From Juglans regia (taxonomy: Eukaryota; Streptophyta; Magnoliopsida; Fagales; Juglandaceae), in assembly GCF_001411555.2 (NCBI RefSeq), contig NC_049909.1, positions 18,276,623 through 18,340,622 on the forward strand: a stretch of DNA of 64,000 bases. Reading direction: 5' to 3'. The notes beneath the pieces were generated by a model that searched no databases, was not told the DNA's origin, and worked only from the letters and a program-made list of their open reading frames with translations. Positions 49,237 through 60,869 of this stretch are shown in pieces; within the stretch, counting starts at the first letter, position 1; every line of letters starts with the position of its first letter. The position numbers and the translations under genes were made by a program.

Positions 49237-51789
49237 ATGAGCTCCAAGGAAAGTCAGATGGGAACATCCTCTACGGAAGATCAGGAGAGTATCTCTGAGT
49301 ATGCTATGCAACTAACAAGTGCATCGGTGCTGCCCAGTGTGCTGAAAGCAGCAATAGATCTTGGTGTGCTTGAGATTATTGGGAAAGCAGGTCCTGGAGC
49401 CCCTCTCTCTGCTTCCCAAATAGCATCCGAGCTCTCCACTCACAGCAACGACAACCTTGTTTCGTCTTTGCTTCTTGATTGTATGCTACGCGTTCTAGCT
49501 AGCCACTCAATTCTCACTTGCTCTATCACCCACCAGAACGATGGCCACGTTCTCAGGCTTTACGGTTTGGCTCCTGTCTCAAAATACTTTGTCCGAAACC
49601 AGGATGGTGGAACACTGGCTCCCGTATTAGATTTTATGCAGGACAAGGTCATCATGAGTGTCTGGTATTACAATTAGTTAACAAAAGCCGATTACTTGTG
49701 TTTTGATTGTTGACATCACCACCATCTTCTCTCTTTTTTTGCATAATTTTTTAATGAAAACGTCATAACAGGGACCATTTGAAAGACGCAGTTCTAGAAG
49801 GTGTACTACCCTTTTACAGGGCTCATGGGGTGGACATGAGTAATGAGTTTAAGGGAAAGGAAGGAAGACTCCGCGAAACTTCCATGGGCTATATGAAAGG
49901 TTTCAACCAAGTATTTATGGAGAAGATCCTTGAGACGTACAAGGGCTTTGAAGGTCTGAAGTCGCTTGTGGATGTGGGCGGTGGTGATGGCACCATCCTT
50001 AACAGTATTATATCCAAGTACCCTTCTATCAAGGGTGTTAACTTTGACTTGGCTTCCGTTATAGAAAAATCGCCCCCCTATCCTGGTATTGATTTCAATA
50101 TTTTTGTCAAATAGTTATGTGCATAGAAACTACTATTTTTCATATCAACTGTCAGGAAAAATTAACGATGGCAATATGTGACATGCGAAATTAGGGGATT
50201 TGGATTTGTTATAAATGAGTTCAGGTTAAAATGGGTTGACCTGTTAAGACACGAATATTTATAAATAGAATAATTCGTAAAAACTCGTTTAAATTTTTTT
50301 TCAAAATGACAATTTTATTATTGTTGGGTTGTAATATTAATATTTTTCAATATGTTTATATTTTTATGTTAGGATTGTAATTCTGGACTTACGTTTATGT
50401 TTACTATTGTTGGATTTGTAATATTGGTTTTATTATAGGTTAAAATTTGAAACATATTGATTTTTTTGTTTGAAGGTAGTCTTATTATTTTTTTTATAGA
50501 TATTGTGACATTAATAAATATAGATTTAAACTTTTAAGTAAAATTATGTTAATCAAGTCAAATAAGTTATACAAGTCAATTCAACCCCTTTACATAAAAC
50601 GGGTTGAAATTGGTCGTATTGTGTTTACTTGTTTCTAATTAATTATTAAACAGGTCAAAACGAGTTGTACCATGTCACTAGCTCATTATTTATATAAGTC
50701 GTATTATGGTTTGAAAGTCTAACTAATTTAGCTTAACGCGTTGTGTTTGGATTGATCCATATAATTAAATGTTTATGACTTAACACGACACAAACACGAC
50801 CTACGAATACGAATTGCCACCACCAGAAAAATGATGCATGCACTGTGCAATGAGAGCTAGAAATATCGACTGTCATGCTTTGATTTTAAACCCAACCTTG
50901 AGTAGATAAATATAGACCAGATGGTGGACATAATATACTATGTGACCCCAGGTGCTCTGCTTCAGATCAACAAGTTTCTAGCATGCCAAGGAATATTGGC
51001 CAAAATCTAAGAAAGGAGCCGTTCGAGGCCAGATTTTAAGTTAAACTCAAAATAGAGTTGGAGTGGAACGCCCTAGCACAACAATAAGTCACTTGTATAT
51101 ATGGCATCGGATGAATCTTGGGGTAGTGTATCTCAAATAAATCACTTATTTAGCCGTGTTAACTTTTTGAGAAATCGGTTTAATTTGCAGGTATTGAGCA
51201 CGTTGCAGGAGACATGTTTGTAAACATTCCAAAAGGGGATGCCATTTTCATGAAGGTTAGGTTCAATACTATCAACACCAATTGAAATATTGGCTATTTC
51301 GGTCGTAAGACAACTGAGATTCCTCTAAAACTTGCTCTTTGTATTTTCTATGGTACTGCAGAAAACAACAAACATAAAATAATATATTCGTTGGTTGTGT
51401 ATTTAATTGAATCGGTAATTTTTAATTGGTGGCTCATTCTGTACAGTTTCTAACTGACATAATTGCATGGGATGTGAATGAAACAGTGGATAATTCATCA
51501 ACACGTCGACAAAGATAGCTTGAAGGTACTAAAAAATTGTTATGAAGCGCTACCGGAACGTGGGAAAGTGATACTGGTTGATATGGTGGTTCCTGAAGCC
51601 TCTGAAACTAGTGCTGCTCATAAAAGCTTGTTTCAGTTATATTTGTTCCTACTAAATTCGAACTCGCATGGTAAGGAGAGAACAGAAAGAGAATTCGAAA
51701 GTTTGGGAAAAGCAGCAGGATTTTCTAGTATTCAGGTGGCAGGCTTTGCTTATGGCTTTTCAGTTGTGGAGTTCTACAAGACTATGTAG
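49237..51789 (+). CDS. COMT-like O-methyltransferase C
   Basis: Exons 49237-49664, 49772-50085, 51191-51255 and 51487-51789, all GT-AG, give 369 residues. It differs from A at about 11 positions by eye (for example Leu57 to Pro, Pro120 to Arg, Asp138 to Val, Arg183 to Tyr). The SAM loop LVDVGGGDG, the catalytic His in WIIHQHVD and KERTE are intact. Intron 2 carries the same hAT insertion as A, so A and C share a later ancestor than either does with B. The upstream region has been replaced compared with A and B, so expression may differ. A young copia element lies about 410 bp after its stop. Substrate unknown. Confidence 0.88.
50165..50826. mobile_element. hAT-type element in intron 2 of COMT C
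   Basis: Orthologous copy of the insertion in gene A, 662 bp, flanked by AAAAATTA (50157-50164) and AAAAATGA (50827-50834). Small substitutions throughout. Confidence 0.75.
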
Positions 51790-52195
51790 CCTTTTGGTCA
51801 TGACATCTTCTATGACTGTATCAATACCCCTATGTAATAACAATAACAAAATCCCCCTAAGCAATGCTATGTTCGAACTTCGGCTTATATCATATAATTT
51901 TTAGTTCGTTGACATGTTTGAGCCTCTTCACTGTGTTGTGGTGCGGTAGAGTTTTTTTGGCTCAGTTTTGGTTCTTGCTAGGACTGCTACTTGTTGCTGC
52001 TATTGCTTCTTGTTGATCAATTTTTGTGATTTTCTTCTTGTCATTTTAAATAGAGTTGTAAAATATTTGTAGACTAGTTGTAAGTTTATCATTTTCCTTT
52101 TGTTAATGCTCCTCGTTGAGTACTGCTAAGGGTTGGTAACTACTGGTGGCTGCTCTGCACTATAAGCTGTCACTTCTGTACTAGAGTAGATTGCT
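51790..52195. other. Proximal 3' flank of COMT C
   Basis: Nearly identical to 40409-40815 after gene A. It contains no further gene and runs to the copia target site CTTTG at 52196. Confidence 0.75.
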
Positions 52196-52200
52196 CTTTG

Positions 52201-52565
52201 AGAAGAGAATTGAAAAAGGAAGTAAAATATCACTTTGTATTTCTTATCAACGTGAACAACAAGCAAAGGTTACAAGCTGTATTTAAACAGAAAGCCTATG
52301 ACAGAGTTGACATTATACACTAGGAAGGAAGGAGAGTATCATGGACAATTAATAATAAACGGTAGGTGCTGGGATATAAAAGGAAACTTTATAACAGGAA
52401 ACTTTGAATATTTCCCTTGATTTCAGACATAGATCTTCATACTGAGATTGAGTCCGTGAGCTGTACTGCCTGACATCCAAAAATGTCTCCATGGATTTGA
52501 GCTGATCGTGAGGTTTCCTTTATTACTCTGCGTGCTCTGTTTGAGCTGGCTGATGTGCCTTAATA
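52201..52565 (-). repeat. 3' LTR of the young copia
   Basis: 365 bp, downstream on the coding (minus) strand. The gag-pol stop codon (52523-52525) lies 41-43 bp inside this LTR. Confidence 0.95.
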
Positions 52566-55500
52566 TCCTCCCGCAAACTTGGCCGAGGTTGGAGGCAAAG
52601 TTTGATTCGAAATTTTGCAAGGGAGGCTTTAGACATAGGTTTGGTGAAGAGATCTGCCACCTGTTGGGTAGTCGATATATGTCGAGTAACAAGGAGACCG
52701 AGAGCAACCCTTTCACGCACAAAATGATAGTCTAGCTCGATGTGTTTGCTACGAGCATGGAAGACTGGGTTGATTGTCAGATGGAGAGCACTGATGTTGT
52801 CACAGAATAAAACTGGGGGGTTAGTTTGAGGAACACCAAGGTCTTTGAGAATGAATGTTAACCATGTAAGTTCTGCGATAGTATGAGCCATGGCCCTATA
52901 TTCAGCCTCCGTGCTTGAACGAGAGACAGTGTTTTGCTTCTTTGCACACCAGGAGATGGGATTGTGACCAAGAAAAGTGACATATCCAGTCGTTGAGCGG
53001 CGAGTAGTAGAACATCCTGCCCAATCGGAGTCAGAAAAAGCACAGAGATCAAGTGTAGTATGAGAAGTTAAATCAAGACCAAGATGAATAGTGCCTTTGA
53101 TGTAGCGCAAGATCCGTCGAACCATTTTAAGATGTGAAATAGTAGGTGCATGCATGAATTGGGAGACAAAATTAACACTATATGAGATGTCGGGTCGAGT
53201 GAGTGTTAAATATTGTAGAGCTCCAACAATCCCTCGATATAAGCTGGGATCATCAAGTGGTACATCACTGTCAAGGCCCTTAGTTTTTGCTTCTAGAGGC
53301 GTGCTCATGGGCTTGCAATCAACCATTTGTGTTTTCTCAAGAATGGTGAGCGCATAGTGAGCTTGTGAGAGATGTAATCCTGCAGATGTGGATGCAATTT
53401 GTATGCCAAGAAAATGATGGACAGGACCAAGATCCTTCATAGCAAACTCAGAATGTAAAAGATGAATAAAATTATGGAGAAGCTGTGAGTTAGAACCTGT
53501 AAGAAGCATGTCATCAACGTATAATAAAAGAATTAAAGTGCCTTGATTAGAATGCATTGTAAATAGAGAAGGATCAGCAAGGCTGCAAAAGAAACCATGT
53601 TTGAGAAGAAATGCACTGAAGCGGTCAAACCAAGCACGAGGTGCTTGTTTCAAGCCGTAGAGTGCTCGTTGAAGCTTGCACACGTGATTAGGAAACATAG
53701 GATTGGCCATGCCTGGTGGTTGTGCCATATAGATATCTTCAGAAATAAAGCCGTGGAGGAAAGCATTTTTAACGTCTAGTTGTCGGATATCCCAATGTCG
53801 AACTAAGGCAAAACTAAGAACAAGTCGGATTGTACCGGGTTTGATTACAGGAGAGAACGTGTCAATGTAGTCGATGCCATCCAATTGATGAAAGCCCTTG
53901 GCAACGACACGAGCTTTAAGACGATCAAGGGAGCCATCGGGATTGAGTTTTGGCTTGAGAACCCATTTCGAGCCAATAACATGCATGGTGGGTTCACGAG
54001 GAACAAGCTGCCAGGTGTTGTTATGATGAAGAGCATCCATTTCCTCTTGCATGGCTGCCCTCCAACCATCATGACTGAGAGCAGCTTTAACTGAATGAGG
54101 TATCCTTGGAATATCTTGACTATCAACAATGAGAGCATATTTCGGATTTGGTTTGTGAATGCCATGTTGAGAGCGAGTCATCATATGCTGAGTTTGAGTT
54201 TCAGGGGGGTGAGATAATTCAGAAGGCTGGATAAGCTCATGAGAAGCCTCAGTTTGAGACTCTGCGTGATCTGTGAGAGGTGATATTGGTGCTGTGCTGG
54301 TGTCCTGATCCTGAGAAAAAGGAGAAGAGTTAGTAAGATGAGAAGTATCAGAAACGTGTTGAGATGTGTTATTTATCAATGCTGAAGAGGCTGGTGTGTG
54401 AGGAGGCTGGGGCAGATCAGAAGGTGGAAGGGGTAAATCATTGGAATCTGTAGGCAAAGTAGAAGGATTAGTTTGAGAAATAGGGAGAACAGTCCATGAG
54501 TCAAAAATACTTATCCATTGACCAGAAGAAATAACAGGAGTATGGCCTCGAGATTCCTTGAAGGGAAAACTAGTCTCATCAAACACTACATGTCGAGAGA
54601 TAAACATTTTTTTTGTAGATGGATGGAAGCATTTGTACCCTTTGTGCTGATCACTATATCCCAGAAAAACGCAAGGTACTGTCTTGGGTTCAAATTTGTG
54701 TTTCCTAGTGTCCCAAGTATAAGGAAAACACTTTGATCCAAATACCCGTAAAAAGGAGTAATTAGGATGCACACCATGCAATTTAAAATAAGGAGTATCT
54801 AGATTAATGGCAGTGGATGGTAAACGGTTAAGAAGAAAAACAGCAGTTGCAAATGCTTCAACCCATAAATAGAGGGGAACACCACTATGAAATAACATGG
54901 CCATACCTAGTTCACGAATTATTCTATGTCGACGTTCAACCATACCTGCTTGTTCAGGAGTGTGAGGGCAAGAAATTTGGTGAATGATGCCCTGTGATTG
55001 GAAGTGTGAGGTGAGTCTTGAATTAACGAATTCTCCTCCACCATCAGAGTGAAAGATTTTAATTTTTTTCTCAAACTGTCTCGCAACATATTGCTCAAAA
55101 AACAAGTAAGCAGTAACAAATTCAGATTTTGTTTTGAGAGGAATAAGCCAAGTATACCGAGAGAAGTCATCAACTAAACAAGCATAATAACGATATTTTC
55201 CAAGAGACAAAACAGGTGATGGACCCCATAAATCACAGTGAATTTTATTGAAAATAGAAGTACTAGAATTGTTAGAACAAGAGAATGGCAATTTACTAAT
55301 TTTGCCTAATTGACAGCTATCACAAATGGATTGCAACTTATTGGAACCGACAACATTAATTAATCCTTTGTTCTGAAGTAGTGTTAGAGTAGATGCTTGA
55401 GGATGTCCTAATCTTTGATGCCATACTTCTGCAGTGTCAGATTTGAACCTATGTGAAAAATGTAATTCATGAGGGCTGGAAATAACATATAAATCACCCT

Positions 55501-56848
55501 TGCGCCGGCCTGTCAACACCTTGTGACCTGTCTCCCGTTCCTTAACACAGAAATCAGTATTAGAGAATTCACAATTCAATGGATAGTGATCAGTAAGCTG
55601 ACTTATAGACAATAAATTTCTTTTTAGATGAGGAACATGCAGGACATTATGAAGGGGTAGGACTTGAGTACCATTGGTAAGAGTGGCATCACCAACAGAT
55701 TTAATTGCTAGTGATGTACCATCTCCAATCAAGACGGAGTCAGTGCCAAGATAAGGACGTATATTTTTTAACATACCAGCGTTACCTGTCATGTGGTTTG
55801 AAGCCCCTGTGTCTGATGTCCATTCAGCATCAAAGACAGTGTTGTCAAGAGTGAGAGCAGCCAGAGCCTGTGGCACTTCATCTTGTTTGAGAGATGTTTT
55901 TGTCAAATGCCAACAGATCTTTGCAATGTGACCCATGACACCGCAAATTTGACAAGAATCATTACGATACATTTCACGTTCAGCTGGTGTCATTCGTCGT
56001 TGTCCTGGAGGAGGTGGTCTCCGAGACATATAGCCTTGTTTGTTGTTGTCATGACCCATCTGCTTGGGGGAGTTGACATGTCCCTGATTGTTGAAGTTCT
56101 GATTGTGCGCTTGGAAACCACGACCATTTGAATTGAATTGATTTTGGGAGCCTCGATTGGTGGGATTATATTGGTGGGAACGTTGCTTTTGACCATAAAA
56201 GGCCAACTGGTGAGTGGATGTATTAGTAGTGAACCAGTTTTGACGTTGTTCATAACCTTGCAGTAAGGACACCAGTTCAGTGTATGTTGGACGTGGTGGC
56301 TTTAACATGGTGGTGGTAAAGGACTCATACTTTGGTCCTAAACTTGTGAGGAGAGAAAAAACTTTGATTTTTTCAGTGACAGGGCTTCCTATAGCTGCTA
56401 GATTATCGCAGATGCCCTTGAAATTGCGAATATGTTCAGCAATGGTTGTGTTGTCGTCTTTGCACAGATAGGTCATTTGCTGTCGAAGAGTGAACTCTCT
56501 CTCCTGAGAGTCTTGTGCATATGCTTCTTTGAGAGCATCCCAGACAGATTGGGCTGTGTCTAGGCCAATAACAAGGCCAAGTGCTTCTTCTGCAAGTGTG
56601 CCAATTAGCCATCCGCGAAGAAGTCGATCTGATTTCCGCCATGCAATGATTGCATCTGTGGACTGATCTGTAGAGTTGTCTGTGGCTGGTATGGTGGGCA
56701 TGGTTGGTTTGGGTGTTTCTCCTGTGAGATGACCAACCATGTCTTGGCTTTCAGCAAGAGCCAGAGCTTGTTCTCGCCATAGAGGGTAGTTGTCTTGTTT
56801 TAATTTGAGAGTGATGAAATTGCTGACGTTGTGAGAAAGAGAGGCCAT
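52523..56848 (-). CDS. Copia gag-pol polyprotein, intact
   Basis: Uninterrupted frame of about 1,441 codons from Met at 56848 (MASLSHN; an earlier in-frame Met at 56884 lies between PBS and gag and is less likely). With residues counted from the earlier Met: gag to about 300, CCHC knuckle CQICGVMGHIAKIC (311-324), protease SDTGASNH (Asp358), GAG-pre-integrase WHQRLGH (about 488), integrase DDE residues Asp551, Asp614 and Glu650, RT with LDVKNAFLHG (about 1036) and YVDD (about 1122), RNase H with FSDSDWAG, STEAEYRAMA and the ADLFTK end. All catalytic motifs are intact. The polyprotein makes virus-like particles in the cytoplasm and integrates cDNA in the nucleus. Recently active, by its LTR identity. 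Confidence 0.96.
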   Translation of the reverse strand: MASLSHNVSNFITLKLKQDNYPLWREQALALAESQDMVGHLTGETPKPTMPTIPATDNSTDQSTDAIIAWRKSDRLLRGWLIGTLAEEALGLVIGLDTAQSVWDALKEAYAQDSQEREFTLRQQMTYLCKDDNTTIAEHIRNFKGICDNLAAIGSPVTEKIKVFSLLTSLGPKYESFTTTMLKPPRPTYTELVSLLQGYEQRQNWFTTNTSTHQLAFYGQKQRSHQYNPTNRGSQNQFNSNGRGFQAHNQNFNNQGHVNSPKQMGHDNNKQGYMSRRPPPPGQRRMTPAEREMYRNDSCQICGVMGHIAKICWHLTKTSLKQDEVPQALAALTLDNTVFDAEWTSDTGASNHMTGNAGMLKNIRPYLGTDSVLIGDGTSLAIKSVGDATLTNGTQVLPLHNVLHVPHLKRNLLSISQLTDHYPLNCEFSNTDFCVKERETGHKVLTGRRKGDLYVISSPHELHFSHRFKSDTAEVWHQRLGHPQASTLTLLQNKGLINVVGSNKLQSICDSCQLGKISKLPFSCSNNSSTSIFNKIHCDLWGPSPVLSLGKYRYYACLVDDFSRYTWLIPLKTKSEFVTAYLFFEQYVARQFEKKIKIFHSDGGGEFVNSRLTSHFQSQGIIHQISCPHTPEQAGMVERRHRIIRELGMAMLFHSGVPLYLWVEAFATAVFLLNRLPSTAINLDTPYFKLHGVHPNYSFLRVFGSKCFPYTWDTRKHKFEPKTVPCVFLGYSDQHKGYKCFHPSTKKMFISRHVVFDETSFPFKESRGHTPVISSGQWISIFDSWTVLPISQTNPSTLPTDSNDLPLPPSDLPQPPHTPASSALINNTSQHVSDTSHLTNSSPFSQDQDTSTAPISPLTDHAESQTEASHELIQPSELSHPPETQTQHMMTRSQHGIHKPNPKYALIVDSQDIPRIPHSVKAALSHDGWRAAMQEEMDALHHNNTWQLVPREPTMHVIGSKWVLKPKLNPDGSLDRLKARVVAKGFHQLDGIDYIDTFSPVIKPGTIRLVLSFALVRHWDIRQLDVKNAFLHGFISEDIYMAQPPGMANPMFPNHVCKLQRALYGLKQAPRAWFDRFSAFLLKHGFFCSLADPSLFTMHSNQGTLILLLYVDDMLLTGSNSQLLHNFIHLLHSEFAMKDLGPVHHFLGIQIASTSAGLHLSQAHYALTILEKTQMVDCKPMSTPLEAKTKGLDSDVPLDDPSLYRGIVGALQYLTLTRPDISYSVNFVSQFMHAPTISHLKMVRRILRYIKGTIHLGLDLTSHTTLDLCAFSDSDWAGCSTTRRSTTGYVTFLGHNPISWCAKKQNTVSRSSTEAEYRAMAHTIAELTWLTFILKDLGVPQTNPPVLFCDNISALHLTINPVFHARSKHIELDYHFVRERVALGLLVTRHISTTQQVADLFTKPMSKASLAKFRIKLCLQPRPSLREDIKAHQPAQTEHAE

Positions 56849-56889
56849 TGGGAGAGAAAAAAAAAATAAGAACTTGTTGCTCACACTGG

Positions 56890-56900
56890 CTGTGATACCA
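56890..56900 (-). other. Primer-binding site of the young copia
   Basis: On the minus strand TGGTATCACAG directly abuts the 5' LTR; it matches tRNA-Met complement except one base (CAC for GAG). Confidence 0.85.
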
Positions 56901-57265
56901 AGAAGAGAATTGAAAAAGGAAGTAAAATATCACTTTGTATTTCTTATCAACGTGAACAACAAGCAAAGGTTACAAGCTGTATTTAAACAGAAAGCCTATG
57001 ACAGAGTTGACATTATACACTAGGAAGGAAGGAGAGTATCATGGACAATTAATAATAAACGGTAGGTGCTGGGATATAAAAGGAAACTTTATAACAGGAA
57101 ACTTTGAATATTTCCCTTAATTTCAGACATAGATCTTCATACTGAGATTGAGTCCGTGAGCTGTACTGCCTGACATCCGAAAATGTCTCCATGGATTTGA
57201 GCTGATCGTGAGGTTTCCTTTATTACTCTGCGTGCTCTGTTTGAGCTGGCTGATGTGCCTTAATA
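56901..57265 (-). repeat. 5' LTR of the young copia
   Basis: 365 bp. The two visible differences from the 3' LTR are both G/A transitions (plus strand near 57119 and 57179). Confidence 0.95.
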
Positions 57266-57270
57266 CTTTG

Positions 57271-57881
57271 GTGTTCGAGGATCATTTAAATGTGTGAGAG
57301 GATCTTAATTGCTGCAATGTAATTGGTTTGCTTTGGGGTTGATTTTAGATGTGTGAGAGGTTTGTAATTGTGTATACTCATTGTGGCAACTGGTTGCAAA
57401 GGCGAAGTTAAGAGAGGGGTCGGAGCTTCAAGAAAGGCTGTTGCATGAAAAACTGCACTAAGAATTTTCATGATTAAAATGCATGCATACTAAAAAGGAC
57501 CAGCCAGAGATCTGGGAGACATGATCATGCATATGGAAAAGAAATCAAAACACACAAATCCACCCAATTGCCACATCCAAATCCACCCAATTGCAACACC
57601 CAACAAATCACCAATTGCTCTCTTTGGATCTACTGCTGCTCTATCTGAATAGTCACGTGATTGATGTTGTACTCTCTTCTAATGTAGTCTATAACCATGT
57701 TTAGTACCACGTCAGCACCAGCCTCGCGCTTGATTGTAACATGGCAAGCCAATAAGACCTTCCCCACGGTTATGGCCCAAATGCTCGTGCTTGAATCCGG
57801 TTATCCGGCCGGGTTATTTTTGGATTAATTCGGGTAGATAACCATCCGGTTTTTAGAATCCGGATCCGATTATGGTCGGAT
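57271..57881. other. Distal 3' flank of COMT C
   Basis: Continues the flank interrupted by the copia and matches 40821-41437 after gene A. No gene. Includes a hAT-like remnant rich in CCGGAT words. The 4,053-bp tandem unit starts inside it at 57828. Confidence 0.75.
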
Positions 57882-57886
57882 ATTCG

Positions 57887-58563
57887 TGTCAACGTCATGT
57901 TTCACACGCTCTTGGGTCTGGCCCTGGCAATTCAGGTCTTCCTAATTGGGTCTCGATCGGTGTTGTGGGGAGCTCCTAGCAGCGGTCTAGTATGGCAGTA
58001 CGATATCGGTGCATACATCCATGGAGATGAGCAATATTTTAAATGCATAAAATAAAGTGAATGAACACACAAATTTACGTGGTTCGACACTAGCCCTATG
58101 TGCAATGGAGAGATTTCACTATAATAAGCTTGTTTACAATCTCTCAAAGCCTCTCACTCACTGTACAATAGAAGCTGCAGATCTATTTGCTGGAGAAGAA
58201 GTTCTCTCTGGAGCTCTCTTGCTGAAGAAGAAGTCTCTCCCAGTCTGAAGAAGTCGAAGTCGTCCCAAAGAAGAGTCTGCAATCTGTAGGTTCCTCTCGC
58301 CTTTTATCTCTTGTCCCGCCCACTTGCTTTAAGTCAATTCCCTATTTTTTTCTCTCCTAACACCTTGTTTTTCCTTGTTTTATGTCAAATCCCCCATTTT
58401 CCTCTCCTGATATTATTTTCTCGTGCCTCATGACACTTTCATGCCTTAGTTTCTTCTTGTCCCCTCTCGTTTCTCTCATATTTTGTCTTCTAATGAGTCC
58501 CCCCCCCCTCCCAAATTGGCTGGGCCTAAGAAATTCTATGGACTGGGAAAAAATTCCCTTACA
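57887..58563. repeat. Solo LTR with perfect target-site duplication
   Basis: 677 bp, starting TGTCAAC and ending CCTTACA, flanked by ATTCG at 57882-57886 and 58564-58568. The host sequence on both sides is a hAT-like remnant (GGAT...GGATCC). No PBS or coding region follows, so it is a recombination product of a lost element. Confidence 0.82.
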
Positions 58564-58626
58564 ATTCGGATCCGACTGTACACCCGTAGCTTCATCCTAG
58601 CTCGATGAAGTCCATGCCCATATATA

Positions 58627-60850
58627 CCTACTGGAAATATCAGTCAATTATATTCATGATCACCACCATCAACGTTACAAATTTCTTGAGGACTCTACTA
58701 GTTTTATAAATTATGTATAAAAGCTCTACAAAGTTTAAAGAAAAATCAAACTCTCAAGCATTGCTCAAATTCTATCGCGATTCAAGTCTTTTTAAAGATC
58801 TTTTTACCTCATTATTAGTCTTACATGGACAAACCGGATGCTTGGTCCAAATATCACCATATATATTTTTTTTAAGAAGAGGATCATTATCTCTTTTTGT
58901 TCAAAAAGAATACACGATCCATTTTTATTGATTACCCTAATTTATAGCCGAAAAATATATTGTTCAGATAATGAAACTTAAGGGTTACCAAGAGAAAAAG
59001 TAAAAGCCCAAAACCAATTTAGTGCTAAAAAAATAAAGACTTTATATAAATTTTACAAGAAAATTAAGAAAAACCTAAAAAGTTTAGTCCCTAAAAGTAG
59101 GAAGACTTGCACGACCTAGAGAGAACAGAGTAATCATATGCTTAATGATTTGAACGAGATATGAAAAACTTACCATATGTCCCATGTCACCATAATTTGC
59201 TAAGTTGTTTGCTAGTGCATTATGACATTAGCTTCTCTAAACATAATTAATACTGAAAGAAAAATCATTTTTGAAATGTAAAATATCATCCCAAATGTCT
59301 GAATAAATTCATGGGGAGAAGAGTCATTATTAAGACAACTAACCACAATGAGGGAGTTAATCCCAACAACCATATCAGTGATGCTCAATTCATAATCTAA
59401 AGTTAAACCAAATCTTAAAGCTGACAGTTCTGTAAAAATATTAGTACCAACACCCAGAAAACAAGAGAAACTAGTAATGATAGAGCAATTATTGGAACAA
59501 GCTAAACATACATGTTATTGCTACCAAGGGTGCACAGTACTATTGTGTAAATTACAACTAATATAAGATTAAAAAAGCAACAACACTACAATTATCTACA
59601 TCTAATATACAAGCAGCCAGCCCTTTCTAGGTGAGATATATAGCCTTTGATTTCCTTAAAAATAGACATATTATATATATATATATATACATATATATAT
59701 GTATGTATGTATGTATAAGACTGTTGTATAATGCCCCATTTTCCCTTCTTTGCAAAGAACTCAGCTATATATGCAACTAACATGTCTGAAAACCTATGTA
59801 AATCTAATGCACAAGCCAGCTGATTTGAGTACTGGAACAACATCTTCATCACATATTTTTTAAAGATCATCTTTTGATCACATAATTAATCTTAATTATT
59901 TGGTAATTAGACCCGCCTGGTCCAAATATTCCCTCGGTCCAACTTTCCTATTTTTTTCATTCCTATTGTTTGTGTACATTTACCTTCCTCGCTCTTACCT
60001 TTTTATTTTATTTGTTCCTTAAAAACATTATGGTAAGATTTTGTAAAGATTATAGATAAAAATATTTTATAATCATGTATTGATTATATTTTATTACGTG
60101 CCTAATTAATCACTATTACAATTAAACACAAGTACTAATTAATCATCATAGTAATCTTATTAGGATCCTATTTAGTTAGAGCCAAAGCTTATTGCATCAG
60201 AAATAATTAGGGGTGTAGAATCGGATTTGGTAATCCGACCATAACCGACTCCAGATTTAGATTTTAAAAACCAGGCAGTTATTTGCTCGGATAATTCTAA
60301 AAAAATCCGGGCGATAACCGGATGTAAACCTAGATATTTGGATTTATTAATTTTTTTATTTTTATTTTTAAAAATACTTTTTAAAACTTTTATTTTTTTA
60401 AAAATGTTTTTGTAGTACTTTTTTTTTAATTTAGATATCATGTTTAATATCGAGATTTCTTTAAAAAAATATTTTAAACACTTTTTAAAAAGTTTCTTTT
60501 TAAAAAAAAAAAATCTTTTTAACAATTCAAAAGACTTTTTTTTAATAGACTTTTATATTTATTATTTTTTATACAAAATAAATAATAATACACGCGTGGA
60601 TAAACTCGATCGGGGTGCGTCACATCGTGTGATCTAGGAGTTTACGGAGCAGTCCTGTGTTTAACTTGCAAGGAACAACGACACAAAATAATAATTATGA
60701 CTAAAAACAGAAATTACAATTACAAACTGAAATAATTACACAAATCATATCAATGAGTAATTTTCTAAAAGTAAACTAAACCTTTTAGGTTTCTTTTGTT
60801 ATATATTTATTTATTATTATATTTTTCTGTTTTTTGATGCACAATCGTGC
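58627..60850. repeat. Duplicated non-coding block, copy 3
   Basis: Collinear with block 2 (42176-44390) and much closer to it than to block 1. It includes a TA/TATG microsatellite (about 59671-59712), the hAT-like end TAGGGGTGTAGAATCGG (60209) and the conserved CTCGATCGGGGTGCGTCAC stretch near 60605. It stops matching the A/B promoters at about 60870. Confidence 0.85.
59174..59480 (-). pseudogene. RNase H-like relic, copy 3
   Basis: Same RVT_3 remnant as in the other blocks and almost the same sequence as copy 2. Broken, no start. Confidence 0.6.
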
Positions 60851-60869
60851 TTCCACTAATATGAGATGG

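Larger units (their letters stand above)
52201..57265 (-). mobile_element. Young, intact Ty1/copia retrotransposon
   Basis: Two 365-bp LTRs (52201-52565 and 56901-57265) differ at only about 2 positions by eye. A perfect 5-bp target-site duplication CTTTG lies at 52196-52200 and 57266-57270. On the coding strand the LTRs start TATTAAGG and end CTTCT, so termini are TA...CT, one of the rare non-canonical copia types. PBS TGGTATCACAG and polypurine tract GCGGGAGGA are present. One uninterrupted gag-pol frame fills it. The empty site is visible after gene A near 40811-40830. All parts needed for autonomous movement appear present. Confidence 0.96.
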
